Below, in pieces: positions 1 through 11,105 of a stretch of 64,000 nucleotides of DNA. This DNA comes from Doris montereyensis. Taxonomy: Eukaryota; Mollusca; Gastropoda; Nudibranchia; Dorididae. A program made the position numbers and the translations under genes. The stretch spans positions 476,001-540,000 of the forward strand of contig JAXRKP010000041.1 in NCBI GenBank assembly GCA_037039925.1, read 5' to 3'. Positions within the stretch are counted from its first letter, which is position 1, and every line of letters begins with the position of its first letter. Under the pieces are notes generated by a model. It saw only the letters and a program-made list of their open reading frames with translations. It did no database searches and had not been told where the DNA came from.

Positions 1-277
1 AAGACTAATTACAGTATAAATTGAAAAAGAAAGTTGATTACATAGCATGGGAGGGGGCATTTAAAAAACAACTTTCCCTCCCGCAGTTAAGGCTGTGAGT
101 GTGCCCCTAGTAGTCTTTTGCCCCGACAGTATAAAAGCCAAGCTTTAAACATGATAAATAGTATTTTTTAAACGGCTTAAAGTCAAGCGCCTGCAAGTTA
201 TGTGGATCTGCGCGAGAAATTTACAACAAAAATATTGAAATTGAAAAAAATCTTGAACACAGAGGACAGAAACATAC

Positions 278-454
278 CTGACTCCTTCATGATAAACTTC
301 TTAATGTCATCGGCAGATGTGCCACTTCCTGAATATATTTTCTGATCGTCTACATTGCCTTTAGAGAACAACCTATATGCCGCCAGGAAATCATCTTTCT
401 TTATGCCAAACCTGGAGGTCCGCCAGGTCAACGTTAGAGCCTTGTCTCCGTAAT
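278..454 (-). CDS. erp29: ERp29 homologue, exon 3 (thioredoxin-like domain, C-terminal half)
   Basis: Internal exon of an endoplasmic reticulum protein 29 gene. Reading the minus strand, a pyrimidine-rich acceptor ending TTTTTTCAG abuts position 454 and the donor GTATGT starts at 277. The exon is 177 nt, phase 1 to phase 1, and encodes 59 residues beginning DYGDKALTLTWRTSRFGI and ending KKFIMKES. Its DYGDK start, the later YRLFSKGN and IYSGSGTSADDIKKF line up with vertebrate ERp29 (SDYGDK, FYLFRDGD, PYTGAVKVGAIQRW), the second half of its redox-inactive thioredoxin fold. Family knowledge: ERp29 is an ER-lumenal PDI-related chaperone that assists secretory cargo and lacks the CXXC redox site; no CXXC is seen here. 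The phase matches exon 2 (10966-11105), whose last base supplies the G of the split D codon. Exons for the helical C-terminal domain and retention signal must lie to the left of the window. Confidence 0.88.
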
Positions 455-518
455 CTGAAAAAAGAAAAATGATGGGAGCGTTTACAGTTACAGTGACATG
501 AAAAGTTGGAAACCACTG

Positions 519-1909
519 AGCGTGATCACACACACAATACAGAATGTGATCACACAGACAATTTAGAGTGTGATCACACAAACAATTTAGAGTGTGATCA
601 CACACACAATTTAGAGTGTGATCACACAGACAATTTAGAGTGTGATCACAATTTAGAGTGTGACACACACAATTTAGAGTGTGATCACACACACAATTTT
701 AGAGTGTGATCACACACAATTTAGAGTGTGATCACACACACAATTTAGAGTGTGATCACACACAATTTAGAGTGTGATCACACAGACAATTTAGAGTGTG
801 ATCACACACACAATTTAGAGTGTGATCACACAGACATTTAGAGTGTGATCACACAGACAATTTAGAGTGTGATCACACAGACAATTTAGAGTGTGATCAC
901 ACAGACAATTTAGAGCGTGATCACACACACAATTTATTTAGAGTGTGATCACACACACACAATTTAGAGTGTGATCACACAGACAATTTAGAGTGTGATC
1001 CCACACACAATTTAGAGTGTGATCACACACACAATTTAGAGTGTGATCACACACACAATATAGAATGTGATCACACACACAATTTAGAGTGTGATCCCAC
1101 ACACAGACAATTTAGAGTGTGATCACACACACAATTTAGAGTGTGATCACACACACAATTTAGAGTGTGATCACACACAATTTAGAGTGTGATCACACAC
1201 ACAATTTAGAGTGTGATCACACACACAATTTTAGATGTGATCAAACACACAATTTAGAGTGTGATCACACACACAATTTAGAGTGTGATCACACACACAA
1301 TTTAGAGTGTGATCACACAGACAATTTAGAATGTGATCACACAATTTAGAATGTGATCACACAATTTAGAGTGTGATCACACAGACAATTTAGAGTGTGA
1401 TCACACACACAATTTTAGAGTGTGATCACACACACAATTTAGAGTGTGATCACACACACAATTTAGAGTGTGATCACACACACAATTTAGAGTGTGATCA
1501 CACACACAATTTAGAGTGTGATCACACACACAATTTAGAGTGTGATCACACACACAATTTAGAGTGTGATCACACACACAATATAGAATGTGATCACACA
1601 CACAATTTAGAGTGTGATCACACACACAATTTTAGAGTGTGATCACACACACAATTTAGAGTGTGATCACACACACAATTTAGAGTGTGATCACACACAC
1701 AATTTAGAGTGTGATCACACACACAATTTAGAGTGCGATCACACACACAATTTAGAGTGCGATCACACACACAATTTTAGAGTGCGATCACACACACAAT
1801 TTTAGAGTGCGTGTGATCACACACACAATTTTAGAGTGTGATCACACACACAATTTTAGAGTGTGATCACACACACAAGTTTAGAGTGTGATCACACACA
1901 CAACTTAGC
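519..1909. repeat. Satellite-like tandem array of a 24-bp unit with a palindromic core
   Basis: About 58-60 copies of a roughly 24-bp unit. Each unit consists of the perfect 12-bp palindrome GTGTGATCACAC, a short CACACA or AGACA linker and AATTTAGA. Variants of 15-28 bp occur (for example short units near 650 and 1330-1375). Because 24 is divisible by 3, both strands carry long open frames (CDHTHNLE and CDHTLNCV repeats); these are not genes. The array lies about 65 bp outside ERp29 exon 3, on its 5' side, inside the intron. Confidence 0.95.
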
Positions 1910-3098
1910 ATGATTTTCTAAGTTCTCAAGTAAGGCCTTTCAACTAAAGATAAAGATGGATTTATAGTCTGCATCCCCGCACAAGTGCAGGCTCACGAAC
2001 TGTACATCATTTATCCTTCAGCAGGCCATCTCATTCGGTCCTCCTGAAGTGATTTTTTTCGCTTTTGAGTTTAGGTTTTTGCTTTTAATATGTACATGAA
2101 TATCTGTCAAAATACAATCATCCTATATCTTTGAAAAGTTTGTAGCGTCCTTGGCTGTCATAGAAACGGCCGTCATCTTGAATTTTTACCCAATTTTCAA
2201 AATCTATCTCCTCCCTCAGTTATGAGTAAAATCACTCAAAAACCTGTGTAGATAGTCTTTTCCATTCAATATCTAAAAAGCGACGTCAGATTTAAAAAAT
2301 ATTTTGGATAGTTTTTTTATATATATGTATTTTTGAAAACACTGTGAATGTACAAAAATGGCATTTGCTTTACAAAATAAAAAAATAATTCTCAAAAAGT
2401 TTACAATATATTAAAAGAACCAACGTCATTCTATTAATATTGACAGGAGGAACCTGCGTGCCAAATATAATACAAATCGTTCGGTAAATGGCGGAGGAGA
2501 TAGAATTTTAGTGTGAAAAAAATACATTTCGAGAAAAATGCAAGTGAAAAAAATCAAAAGAAAATAACACAGATGGCTTTCCTTGTTGTAGCAGTCCCTT
2601 ACTCTTTCTACAGTCTCTGGCATTGTTACTAATGTAAAGAGGATTATAAATCTAGGTTTACATGTGACTGTTGGGAAAACAGACGCGAAATTACCATTTT
2701 TGCTTTCTTTCCCCTCTACATCCTATGCTTGAGCGCGTGTTTACGTACACACTAACGCAACGTCTCTTACATCACATAGTGGTGGGCTGAAGCGACTACA
2801 GGCGTCGGCAGAAAATAGGTCACCTTGGTGTTGCCACATTTGGCAATTAACCACCAATATACAGGTTTTTACTGCCATTTTCTCAGTTAATGTTAGGGTA
2901 ATTTACGTCAAAATTTTGATTGTTTTTACCTATCCCCGCTTACAAAATATTTTGTACAAAAAAAATGTGTACGTCATATGGACATTTTTCTGCCTGCCAT
3001 GAACTTGTAGATAAATGATCGTTCTACCAAAATATGCAAAGAACAGAAAATAAACCTTTTGGTCCCAAACTCGACAGTCCAGGTGCCCCCCCCCCCCC

Positions 3099-5353
3099 AA
3101 GATATCCACAAATATACAAGAGTAAAAAAAGACACATGTGAAAAGTCAATCATAGACTACATAATAGTTAGCAGCTCCCTTTTTACAGTACAATGGATGC
3201 AAAAGTAAACAGAGGAGCTGAAATATTTAGTTATCATCACCTAGTGATAATAACTGAAGAAGAAAACAAACAGAACAGAAAAGGAAAGAGACAAAAGCTA
3301 CTAAACCCAAAACAGAAGAACTAAATAAACCAACAGTAAAACAGATATACCAATCTAGGATAAAAAGATTTATCAGTGAAAGGCAGATGGATCTGAATGA
3401 TAGCACAATAAAAGAAACACTCAGTGAAGAGGTCTGTGGTAGGAAACAAATTAAAGGAGATAGGAAAAGAACAGCATGGTGAAATGAGAATGTCAAGACT
3501 ACGATCAAAGAAAAGAAGAATGCCTGGAAGAAATACTTGCAAACAAAGAGGCCATAGGATAGAAAAGATTATGTGAGCAAAAGAACTATCACCAAAGGGG
3601 AAGATAGGAAAGCAAAACGGGAACAGTGGGAAGAGTTTGGAAAAGACTTCAAGAAAGCTATCAAGGAAATGAAAAGCTGTTCTGGGGAGCAATGCAGAGC
3701 ATGAGAAAGACCAAAGCATGCCCAATACGACAAATTAAGAACACCAAAGGAGAAATAATGAAAGGAGACAGTGAAATCATGGAAACGTGAAGAAATTATT
3801 TTCAACAATTATATAATCCCTTCAGAACGTATGAAACAAGGAGTACAGATCAATTAGTAAAAGTAATAAATAATCCAGAGGAGACAGCTGAAGATGTAGA
3901 TATATCAATGGAAGAACTCCAAACAGCTATAAGAAAAGTGAAATTAGGAAAAATCCCAGCTGCAGATCAAGTTATCCAGAAATGATTAAAAACCAAAGGA
4001 GAGAGGCAGACAAACTACTACATGCAATATGTCAACAAGCATGGAAGTCCAAACAGGTGCCAGACGACTGGAAGAAGGGAACGGTAGCACCAATGCACAA
4101 GAAAGGATCAACTATGGAATGCTCAAACTATACAGGGATATAACATTCACTTCTTAGCATACCAGGACATGTGTACGCCAAGATACTGGAAATGAGACTA
4201 AGGAAAAGAGTAGAGGATCAGATTGAAGAAGACCAGAGCGGATTTAGACCAAGAGGAAGTGTACAAGATCCCATATTTACAATGAGACAAATAATAGAAA
4301 AATTCCTTGAGAGAAACATTGACTTGCACCTTCGTTTCATTGACTTAGAAAAGGCATTTGACACTGTGAGGAGAGACAAACTATGGCATTCCTTAAAAGA
4401 ACACAACTTAGAGCAAAATTTAATAGAAGCCATTAAAAAATTTTAATTTTACAATAAACCAACATGTGCAGTGAGAGTAGCTGGAAAAGGGGAAAGACAG
4501 GGTTGTATCCTAAGTCCTCTTTTGTTTATCACATTTATGAATTCAGTCGTAAAGACATCCTCAAGAATGAAGATAGGGATGTGGAAGCTCAAACCAGTAA
4601 ATGTAGCAATGCTTTCATTTGCTGATGATTTACTTCTGTTTTGAAAATCAGAAAGGGACCTTCAGTCAACTATTAACATGATGAATAATGAAAGAGGAAT
4701 GAGAGTAAATGCAAAGAAAACCAAAACAATGCTAGCAACTACGAATGCTAAAACACAATATCTTAAATTGGCCAGGGAGAATTTAGAACAAGTTCACAGC
4801 TACAATTACCTAGGAGTAATGATTAACTCAGAGGAAAAACTAAGAGAAGAAATCAACCAGAGAATCCAAAAGACAAGTGAAATATATAACCGTCTAGGAA
4901 AGGCATTTGTAGGTAAATAAAAATTGTCAACAAAAACCAAAATGGCAGTATACAACACAGTTTATTGTCCTACTTTCCTCTATTGAAACCTGGACCTTGG
5001 ACAGTAGAGAATACAGTAGAGTACAAGCAGCTGGAATGAAATATCTAAAAAGAGTAGTAGGGAAAACCAATGAGAGATCAAACTAAAGCAGATGGCATAA
5101 AAACTAAGATAGAAATAAATCAATTGAGATGGTTTAGGCACGTTAACAGAATGAATGACAATAGAATAGCTTAATCAGCATACAGTGCTAAAACTCAAGG
5201 TAAAAGATCAAAAGGCAGACCTCAGAGAAAGTAGCATTAAAGCAAAGAAATTTAGCTTTATGGAAGGAAACAGAAAATGTCAGGATAGGGCAGCCTGGAG
5301 AAAGATCATTTAAACCATACACCAGAAGGTAGAATGGCAGCTGATAAAGAAAG
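3099..5353 (+). mobile_element. RTE-like non-LTR retrotransposon, 5'-truncated copy 1
   Basis: Decayed LINE on the plus strand. It begins inside the endonuclease C-terminus (IDYIIVSSSLF, then a DHHLVI-like motif near 3235-3250), just after a C homopolymer at 3083-3097. A linker follows, then reverse transcriptase: SIPGHVYAKILEMRLRK, EDQSGFRPRGSVQDPIFTMRQ, RFIDLEKAFDTVRR (4171-4446), RQGCILSPLLF and FADDLLLF near 4620. The thumb NYLGVMINSEEKLREEI (4678-4920) and the LRWFRHVNRMNDN tail near 5115 come last. Stops and frameshifts interrupt all domains, including a stop right after FADDLLLF. The 3' end near 5353 (GCTGATAAAGAAAG) matches the 3' end of copy 2. RTE assignment rests on the overall domain style; clade confidence is moderate. 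Confidence 0.88.
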
Positions 5354-5789
5354 AGAAAGAATTTCCACTGAACATTCAATACATGCTTTTATGTCTGAAC
5401 AATTGGTGCTCCAATCCTTTGAGGCTTCCATGTATTTTGACTATTTCACGATCCATTAACATTCACTGCCTCATTAAACAAATATGTCACTTAAGACATC
5501 AGTGATAGTACTGATACACAATGCCTTTTAAAGACAAAATAATTATCCATCTGTCTGTGTTAGATTGACTTTGGTGTTCACAATACTATTCAGTTGTGAT
5601 GTGGCATGAATGTTTCAGTCATCTACTTTTGACAACATAGTATCAATGATGTACCTTCTTTCTGCTGAAGACCTATAGTCAATTACAAAAATTTGCATCT
5701 TTAAAAAGCCCATGGGTACAAATGCCGCTTCAGCAAAATAAATAAAATGGTGTTAGGCAACTTCTATAATATTATTCATGGGCAGCTAA

Positions 5790-6000
5790 CCGCCCCCCCC
5801 CCCCCCCTCTCCTCTCTCCCTCTCTCTTACACACACAGTAGAGACACACACACACTCTTAATGTGCTAATGAGTATACATTACAAAAATGTTATTTGATA
5901 ACACACACACTCTCTCACTCTCTCTCTCTCTCTCTCTCTTTACACACACACACAATATAGACACACACACTCTTAATGTGCTAATGGGTATGCGCTACGA
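5790..6000. repeat. Poly-C, (CT)n and (CA)n tracts with a short tandem duplication
   Basis: A C run at about 5791-5806 is followed by CT- and CA-rich tracts. The segment ACACACACTCTTAATGTGCT occurs twice, near 5848 and near 5963, showing a duplication of about 115 bp that includes the microsatellite. Confidence 0.85.
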
Positions 6001-6221
6001 AAATTGAAGGGGTCATTTCAATAGTGTGCTCAAGTAACAAATACGTCATTTAGAGAAATACATGTATGCTCAAAGCAATGCCCTTACGCACAGATGGCTT
6101 TGGGATATCCTATTACAAACTGCTAAAAATGTGATGTGTTTTCATCATATCACGTTCCTTTAATTCCCTAAAATTATCTCTCTATCTAGTTTTTCACAAA
6201 AATGGACATACGCACACGATT

Positions 6222-6700
6222 GCAGGGTTGCCAAGTTTGAAAAGTCAAAATGAGGGACACCGGGAAGCGAAATGAAGGACAGTAAAACTGACCGACGTAT
6301 TTGATAAATTCATAGACGCTGTATACACACAATAGGTTATTCTCTTATTTCCACACCTAGCTATCACTAACCTTTGTATAAATTTAAAAATAAATTTCTA
6401 CATTTCCCCTGGATTTCAGTTTCAGAAGTAGATTCTTAGCTAGAACATACCAAGGATACAAAATCAATTTGAATGACAAACAATCTAAGTCTAATTCAGA
6501 TTAGATTCAAAGCACCAATATGTAATAAAGCATATTATATACTTCTATAAGCCACGATTCTTGATTCAGCTACACCTCCAGCAGTGTCCAAAGTTTAATT
6601 ACAGTATAAAACTGAAGGAGAAAGTTATATGACTAGCAGTAGGAGTCTTCACTACAAGTGTCCTCTCACAGTTTTTAAAATAAAATTAAACAAAATATTT
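6222..6700. mobile_element. Possible hAT-like element end
   Basis: CAGGGTTGCCAAGTTTGAAA at 6222 looks like the terminal inverted repeat of many hAT nonautonomous elements. I did not find its partner, so the right boundary is not fixed. The sequence near 6597 (ATTACAGTATAAAACTGAAG) resembles the first bases of the window (about 8-40), showing a dispersed repeat shared by the two places. Confidence 0.3.
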
Positions 6701-6984
6701 GTGGTCCACATCTGCTGTGCTTGGCAAGAGTTGGCCAGAGCGACAGCTGTAGCTGATTTCTAAGCCTTCAGGAGGGCTGGTGGTGGATCCCATTGAAAGC
6801 AAGGGGCGAGTATAAAATTTGCTTCAATACAGGGAATGCCGGTAAGTCGATGTTCAAGGGATGTTCACTAAACGATCGACTTGCGTAAAAAAAAATCGGC
6901 GTATGTGATTTTGTGTGAGTAATCTCCCTTAACGGTCCTGATTGGTTTGAGGGAGTCAATGTCAAGTATAAGATAAGCACAAAT

Positions 6985-7735
6985 CTGGGAAGTGAGGGGC
7001 CAGTGACAGAGTTGTTATGCTGTCAGACTTAGGATCACGAGGTCCGGGTTCGAATCTTAGCAAAGCTAGTTCCAACGTTGAGTTCCTTGGGAAGGTACAA
7101 AACGCGCACTCCCCAGCTTGAGCCTTCCTATAGTAAGATGGCCTAAGCCCCAGCTCCTATAGTAAGATGGCCTAAGCCCCCTTCCTAGTAAGAGTAAGAT
7201 GGCCTAAGCCCCAGCTTGAGCCTTCCTATAGTAAGATGGCCTAAGCCCCAGCTTGAGCCTCCCTATAGCTAAGCCCCAAGATAGTAAGATGGCTAAGCCT
7301 CCCTATAGTAAGGTGAGCAGCTTGAGCCTCCCTATAGTAAAATGGCCTAAGCCCCAGCTTGAGCCTCCCTATAGTAAGATGGCCTAAGCCCCAGCTTGAG
7401 CCTCCCTATAGTAAGGATGGCCTAAGCCCCAGCTTGAGCCTCCCTATAGTAAGATGGCCTAAGCCCCTGACCTGAGCCTCCCTATAGTAAGGAGGCCTAA
7501 GCCCTGACCTGAGCCTCCCTATAGTAAGGAGGCCTAAGCCCCGACCTGAGCCTCCCTATAGTAAGGAGGCCTAAGCCCCAGCTTGAGCCTCCCTATAGTA
7601 AGGAGGCCTAAGCCCCGGCTTTTGAGGCCTCCCTATAGTAAGGAGGCCTAAGCCCCGACCTGAGCCTCCCTATAGTAAGGTGGCTGAAGCCCTGGCGTTA
7701 TGGGGTCGTAATGTCCTAAGAGGAACTTTACTTCC
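6985..7735 (+). mobile_element. tRNA-derived SINE (family A) expanded by an internal minisatellite
   Basis: The head GGCCAGTGACAGAGTTGTTA and the B-box-like GGGTTCGAATC (about 7045) match the SINE at 21772-22074 and the minus-strand copy near 41150. From about 7110 to 7690 the body is replaced by roughly 16-18 copies of a 35-40 bp unit (TAAGATGGCCTAAGCCCCAG plus CTTGAGCCTCCCTATAG). A SINE-tail-like sequence follows, ending AAGAGGAACTTTACTTCCTT near 7733. Confidence 0.8.
7110..7690. repeat. 35-40 bp minisatellite within the SINE
   Basis: Tandem units built from CCTATAGTAAGATGGCCTAA and GCCCCAGCTTGAGCCTC. Unit length varies, with truncated copies near 7150-7320 and more regular ones (GGAGGCCTAAGCCCYGACCT) from 7440 on. 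No open reading frame of interest is present. Confidence 0.9.
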
Positions 7736-7764
7736 TTTACTGAAGTCACGGAAACTTCATTTTC

Positions 7765-7985
7765 ATTCATGGCTCGAACCCTAAAAGTTTTTACCAAAAG
7801 TATGTGAATAGCGCTCAAGTCTAGCCATACTGGTTATCACGTGCGACCTTGAAAAAAAGTCAAGAATTATGTAGGGTAGTGGTAGTAGAAGGCCCACATG
7901 GAATATTATTATAGTATTAGTCTCATAAAATAGTATTAATATTATTGAGGGCCGCATATCCCAAACACAATGCTACATGCGTCTG
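7765..7985. repeat. Dispersed repeat, copy 1 of a pair
   Basis: The segment with GACCTTGAAAAAAAGTC, GTAGTGGTAGTAG and GCCCACAT recurs in the same order at about 10440-10600. Both copies are followed by microsatellites. It is probably a small transposon fragment of unknown class. Confidence 0.6.
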
Positions 7986-8055
7986 CACCCTTTCAATTTA
8001 AATATTATCGTTCATGATCGATAGCTAACCATTATAATTGGCAAGCTATGCATAT

Positions 8056-8067
8056 TCTCCCCCCTCT

Positions 8068-8115
<48 letters not shown>

Positions 8116-8264
8116 ACACACACACACACATATGCGCGCACACACAAAACAGACTCGTACATATATTCTAATGCACGAATATGTTTCAGTTCGATAATGC
8201 TATTACATGTAGAAAGCAACTTAAACAGTATTATTTTTCTTGATTGATAGCTAATTATATTGCG

Positions 8265-8344
<80 letters not shown>

Positions 8345-8345
8345 T
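8056..8345. repeat. Two (CT)n tracts with (CA)n, tandemly duplicated context
   Basis: (CT)n runs at 8056-8113 and 8271-8346. Each is preceded by a related sequence (GATAGCTAACCATTATAATT near 8020 and GATAGCTAATTATATTGCGT near 8246), so the flank plus repeat was duplicated with a spacing of about 215-225 bp. Confidence 0.9.
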
Positions 8346-8746
8346 CTCTTGCTGGATTGCATCACAATGCTTTAGCCTTGTCATTTCTTACGAACACATG
8401 CAAAATTACATGGCTATCGACAGGTGCAGTGCCTTTTGACTGGTCTCTGAACCCCAGCCATCGTAGCCTAACTGGTAGGCAGAAGAAACTAAGAGTAGTA
8501 AAGAGAGGCACCCGGCATCGGTTTTGACGCGGTGGACAAACGCAGAAATCAGAGATGGCGCTCAAACTTCAGAAATTGCTTCAGAACATATTCGATAAAT
8601 ATCATCGCACATCGTTCCCTTTTCTTAAAAATCCGACCTCGTGGCCAGGAACCTGACCTGCTAGGCGATTCTCCTATCCGACCTGTTTCAAAAAAAAAAA
8701 AAGAAAGACTTTCCGACTTACCTGGACACCCTGACTTTTTCATCAT

Positions 8747-8750
<4 letters not shown>

Positions 8751-8840
<90 letters not shown>

Positions 8841-8842
8841 GG
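8751..8842. repeat. (TA)n and (TG)n microsatellite
   Basis: About 36 TA units followed by about 8 TG units. The flanks carry no gene. From 8845 to about 9330 I see AT-rich intron with nothing recognisable. Confidence 0.95.
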
Positions 8843-9334
8843 GGTGAAAAATGAGAAAGTGCAATCAAATTATTATTTTTAATCCTTGCAGTCATAATCA
8901 GGCAGATTATATTTATAAATAGATTTGAATCTATCGCAATTGAGAGTATCTGAGGGCTTTGATTTCTTTTTCAAAAGTTTTTATAGGTCTGGAAATCAGG
9001 CCGGGAACATTATGATTACTGGTAGAATCATCGGTTGTGCTTGGATTTCTCTCTTTAGAAAATTTTAAACATCGGTTTGTTCTGTCATCAGATTTGACAA
9101 ATCATTCACGACACTGCTTCTTTAGAACCCATAACTTTCCTGGTTATTTGGTAGGTCTGTAAACAAAGGATAATACAGGATGGGGACAAGCCCCTTATAA
9201 AAAATTCAACATAATATTACATAAGAGCATTACATTTAAATACATATACAAGAAATATAAAGAAAAGGGCAGCAATATAAATAAAAACTCAATGCTATCA
9301 GATATGCCAACTGTTGAGAACCAAAATTCTAGAG

Positions 9335-9520
9335 GGATTCTTTTTCTCCATTCTGTGCACATCAAAGATCACTTGGCTGTTTACAGGGCAAATTGCAAAA
9401 AAAATCCTACCAAAACCCCGGAGATCACCTTAGTTGTAATGTGGGTAAATCAATTGAAACCAAGAGAGATCTGTATCATTTCGTCAGAGTCCTGTAGTAG
9501 TACATTGCTGGACTGGCGAG
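9335..9520 (+). mobile_element. SINE family B, 3' fragment
   Basis: The order CACATCAAAGATCACTTGGC, CAGGGCAAATTGC, AATCCTACCAAAACC, GGAGATCACCTTAGTTGTAA, TGTGGGTAAATCAATTGAAA matches the 3' half of the fuller copy at 39245-39570. The tRNA-like head is missing. From 9520 to 10160 there is AT-rich intron without recognisable features. Confidence 0.7.
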
Positions 9521-10439
9521 ACAGGGTTTTGGAGTTGAGTCCTGCATGGTAACTACCCATATACATCTATGGGTTTATTTTTCCAAAGATATAATATTAA
9601 GCCAGTATAGTTTTGCAGATTGTTCATCCTCTGATTCTTTAAAACAAGAATGAAAATTTCACAGGTGCCATGTGCACGTTGTGCAAGTTACAGATCCCAT
9701 AGCAGTTATTAAAAAGGTGTGGCCACCTCCCTCCTCCTGATAGGCTCTAGCCAAATAATTACACCCATACACAAAACAATATACACAACAACCCAAAAAC
9801 AGACAAAAACAAATGAATCATCTCTTCTTTTCGTTTATCTTCATTTCTTTATATTCAAAGCCATCTCTTCTCATCAATCATTCTCCATCCTCTTTTATCG
9901 CAGCCACTAATTTTCCATAATGTTTGTTCATGTTTTCTTACTCAATTTCTTCCATGGTTCTTTACTCTGTGGTCACTTTACTCAACTCCAGAACATTTTA
10001 CTACAACTACAATATTCCCTAATGGCCTCTTCAAGCCCTTGCCCCCCCTCCTCCCGCCCTCTCTTTCTCAACGATGGCTACCTATAATGCAACACTAATG
10101 CCTGCCACTCTCGGAATGAAAATCCTAATCCAAGCTAAAAATAGTGATTTTTTTTAACATTGTCAATATGTATGAGTTATCTCCCTTTGTGGGCGTGATT
10201 GATAAAGGACGTGGATGTCAGTTGGATTTTGTTTGTTTTTTAATGAATTTTACCCCCTCTAACACATACATTGATCTCAGGTGATAGAAAACAGCAAGAT
10301 TAAAGATGAAATAAAAGAGGAAAAGGAAATAAGAAGAACCTACCATTAGCGCCCGCTATCCACCCACGTTGGACTTGAGTCTCGGATATTAAAAGGTATA
10401 CGCTTAAATCAAAGTTATAAAGTAGCTTCACTTCATTAG

Positions 10440-10600
10440 TTCAAGTCAAGCCCGAAACTTTCTACCAAGTGCATGTGACCAGCCCTCAAGTAATAACATG
10501 CGTTGACCTTGAAAAAAAAATCACAACTCGTGTAGTATTGTAGCCCACTGGTAGTAGTATTGCATGTAGCCCACATACAATATCAACACAATACTACAGG
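10440..10600. repeat. Dispersed repeat, copy 2 of a pair
   Basis: Homologous to 7765-7985 (GACCTTGAAAAAAAAATCAC, CACTGGTAGTAGTATTG, GCCCACAT). The piece just upstream, ACCATTAGCGCCCGCTATCC near 10341, resembles ACCAGTAGCGCCCGCCTACA near 18845, suggesting a third partial copy there. Confidence 0.55.
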
Positions 10601-10660
10601 TGTGTAGTTGGTCAGGATGCTGTATAGTAATATTGTATTGTAGACTGTGTGAGCACGTGT

Positions 10661-10684
10661 CTATCTATATATATATATGTGCGC

Positions 10685-10774
<90 letters not shown>

Positions 10775-10793
10775 GAGAGAGAGACAGAGAGAC

Positions 10794-10842
<49 letters not shown>

Positions 10843-10849
10843 CAGAGAC

Positions 10850-10884
<35 letters not shown>
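10661..10884. repeat. (GA)n / (GACAGA)n microsatellite with short (TA)n and (TG)n
   Basis: A compound purine tract of GA units and GACAGA hexamers follows short TATA and GTGT runs. It lies about 80 bp from ERp29 exon 2, downstream in the sense of that gene. Long open frames of RERE or SLSL repeats across it are artefacts. Confidence 0.95.
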
Positions 10885-10885
<1 letters not shown>

Positions 10886-10965
10886 TAACTGAATGTGACT
10901 TTGTGTCTTACAATAAAAAAAAAACCCAAACAAACTCCCAAACAAAATGAAATCATTCACCACAC

Positions 10966-11105
10966 CTGCAACTTGAACTTCTGCTACGAGCAAATCTGGT
11001 TGTGAAATAGATGCTTTCGCCACCTTTTTAAAGGCATCCTGCTTCTCTTCCATACGGATACGTCTCGTCAAATTTTACAAGAACCGCCTTATGCTTTGAA
11101 ACAAC
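10966..11105 (-). CDS. erp29: ERp29 homologue, exon 2 (thioredoxin-like domain, N-terminal half), one-base frameshift
   Basis: Second coding exon of ERp29. On the minus strand the acceptor TTTTCCCACAAG precedes position 11105 and the donor GTGTGG starts at 10965. Residues VVSKHKAVLVKFDETYPYG, then EKQDAFKKVAKAS and DLLVAEVQVA, match vertebrate ERp29 (KSKFVLVKFDTQYPYG, EKQDEF, DLLVAEVGIS) almost position by position. The two halves are in different frames: after YPYG there is one surplus base near 11052-11056. Without it the exon would be 139 nt, phase 0 to 1, exactly what exons 1 and 3 require; as written it is 140 nt. Everything else is conserved, so I read this as a consensus error, with a genuine disabling mutation as the alternative. 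The intron to exon 3 is about 10.5 kb and filled with repeats. Confidence 0.85.

Larger units (their letters stand above)
455..10965 (-). other. ERp29 intron 2 (about 10.5 kb)
   Basis: Intron between ERp29 exons 2 and 3, inferred from the two splice sites. It holds a 24-bp satellite, a 5'-truncated RTE-like LINE, a SINE with an internal minisatellite, a SINE tail, a paired dispersed repeat and several microsatellites, each listed separately. Between 1910 and 3098 I see only AT-rich sequence with no recognisable gene or repeat. Confidence 0.8.

Noticed and set aside
506..1805. Open frames encoding CDHTHNLE / CDHTLNCV repeats
   Set aside because: They are the direct translation of a 24-bp satellite (24 is a multiple of 3) on both strands; no start context, no splice sites, no known family.
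519..1909. TGTGATCACA-like motifs as bacterial CRP-type operators
   Set aside because: The context is an animal intron and the motif is part of a satellite unit.
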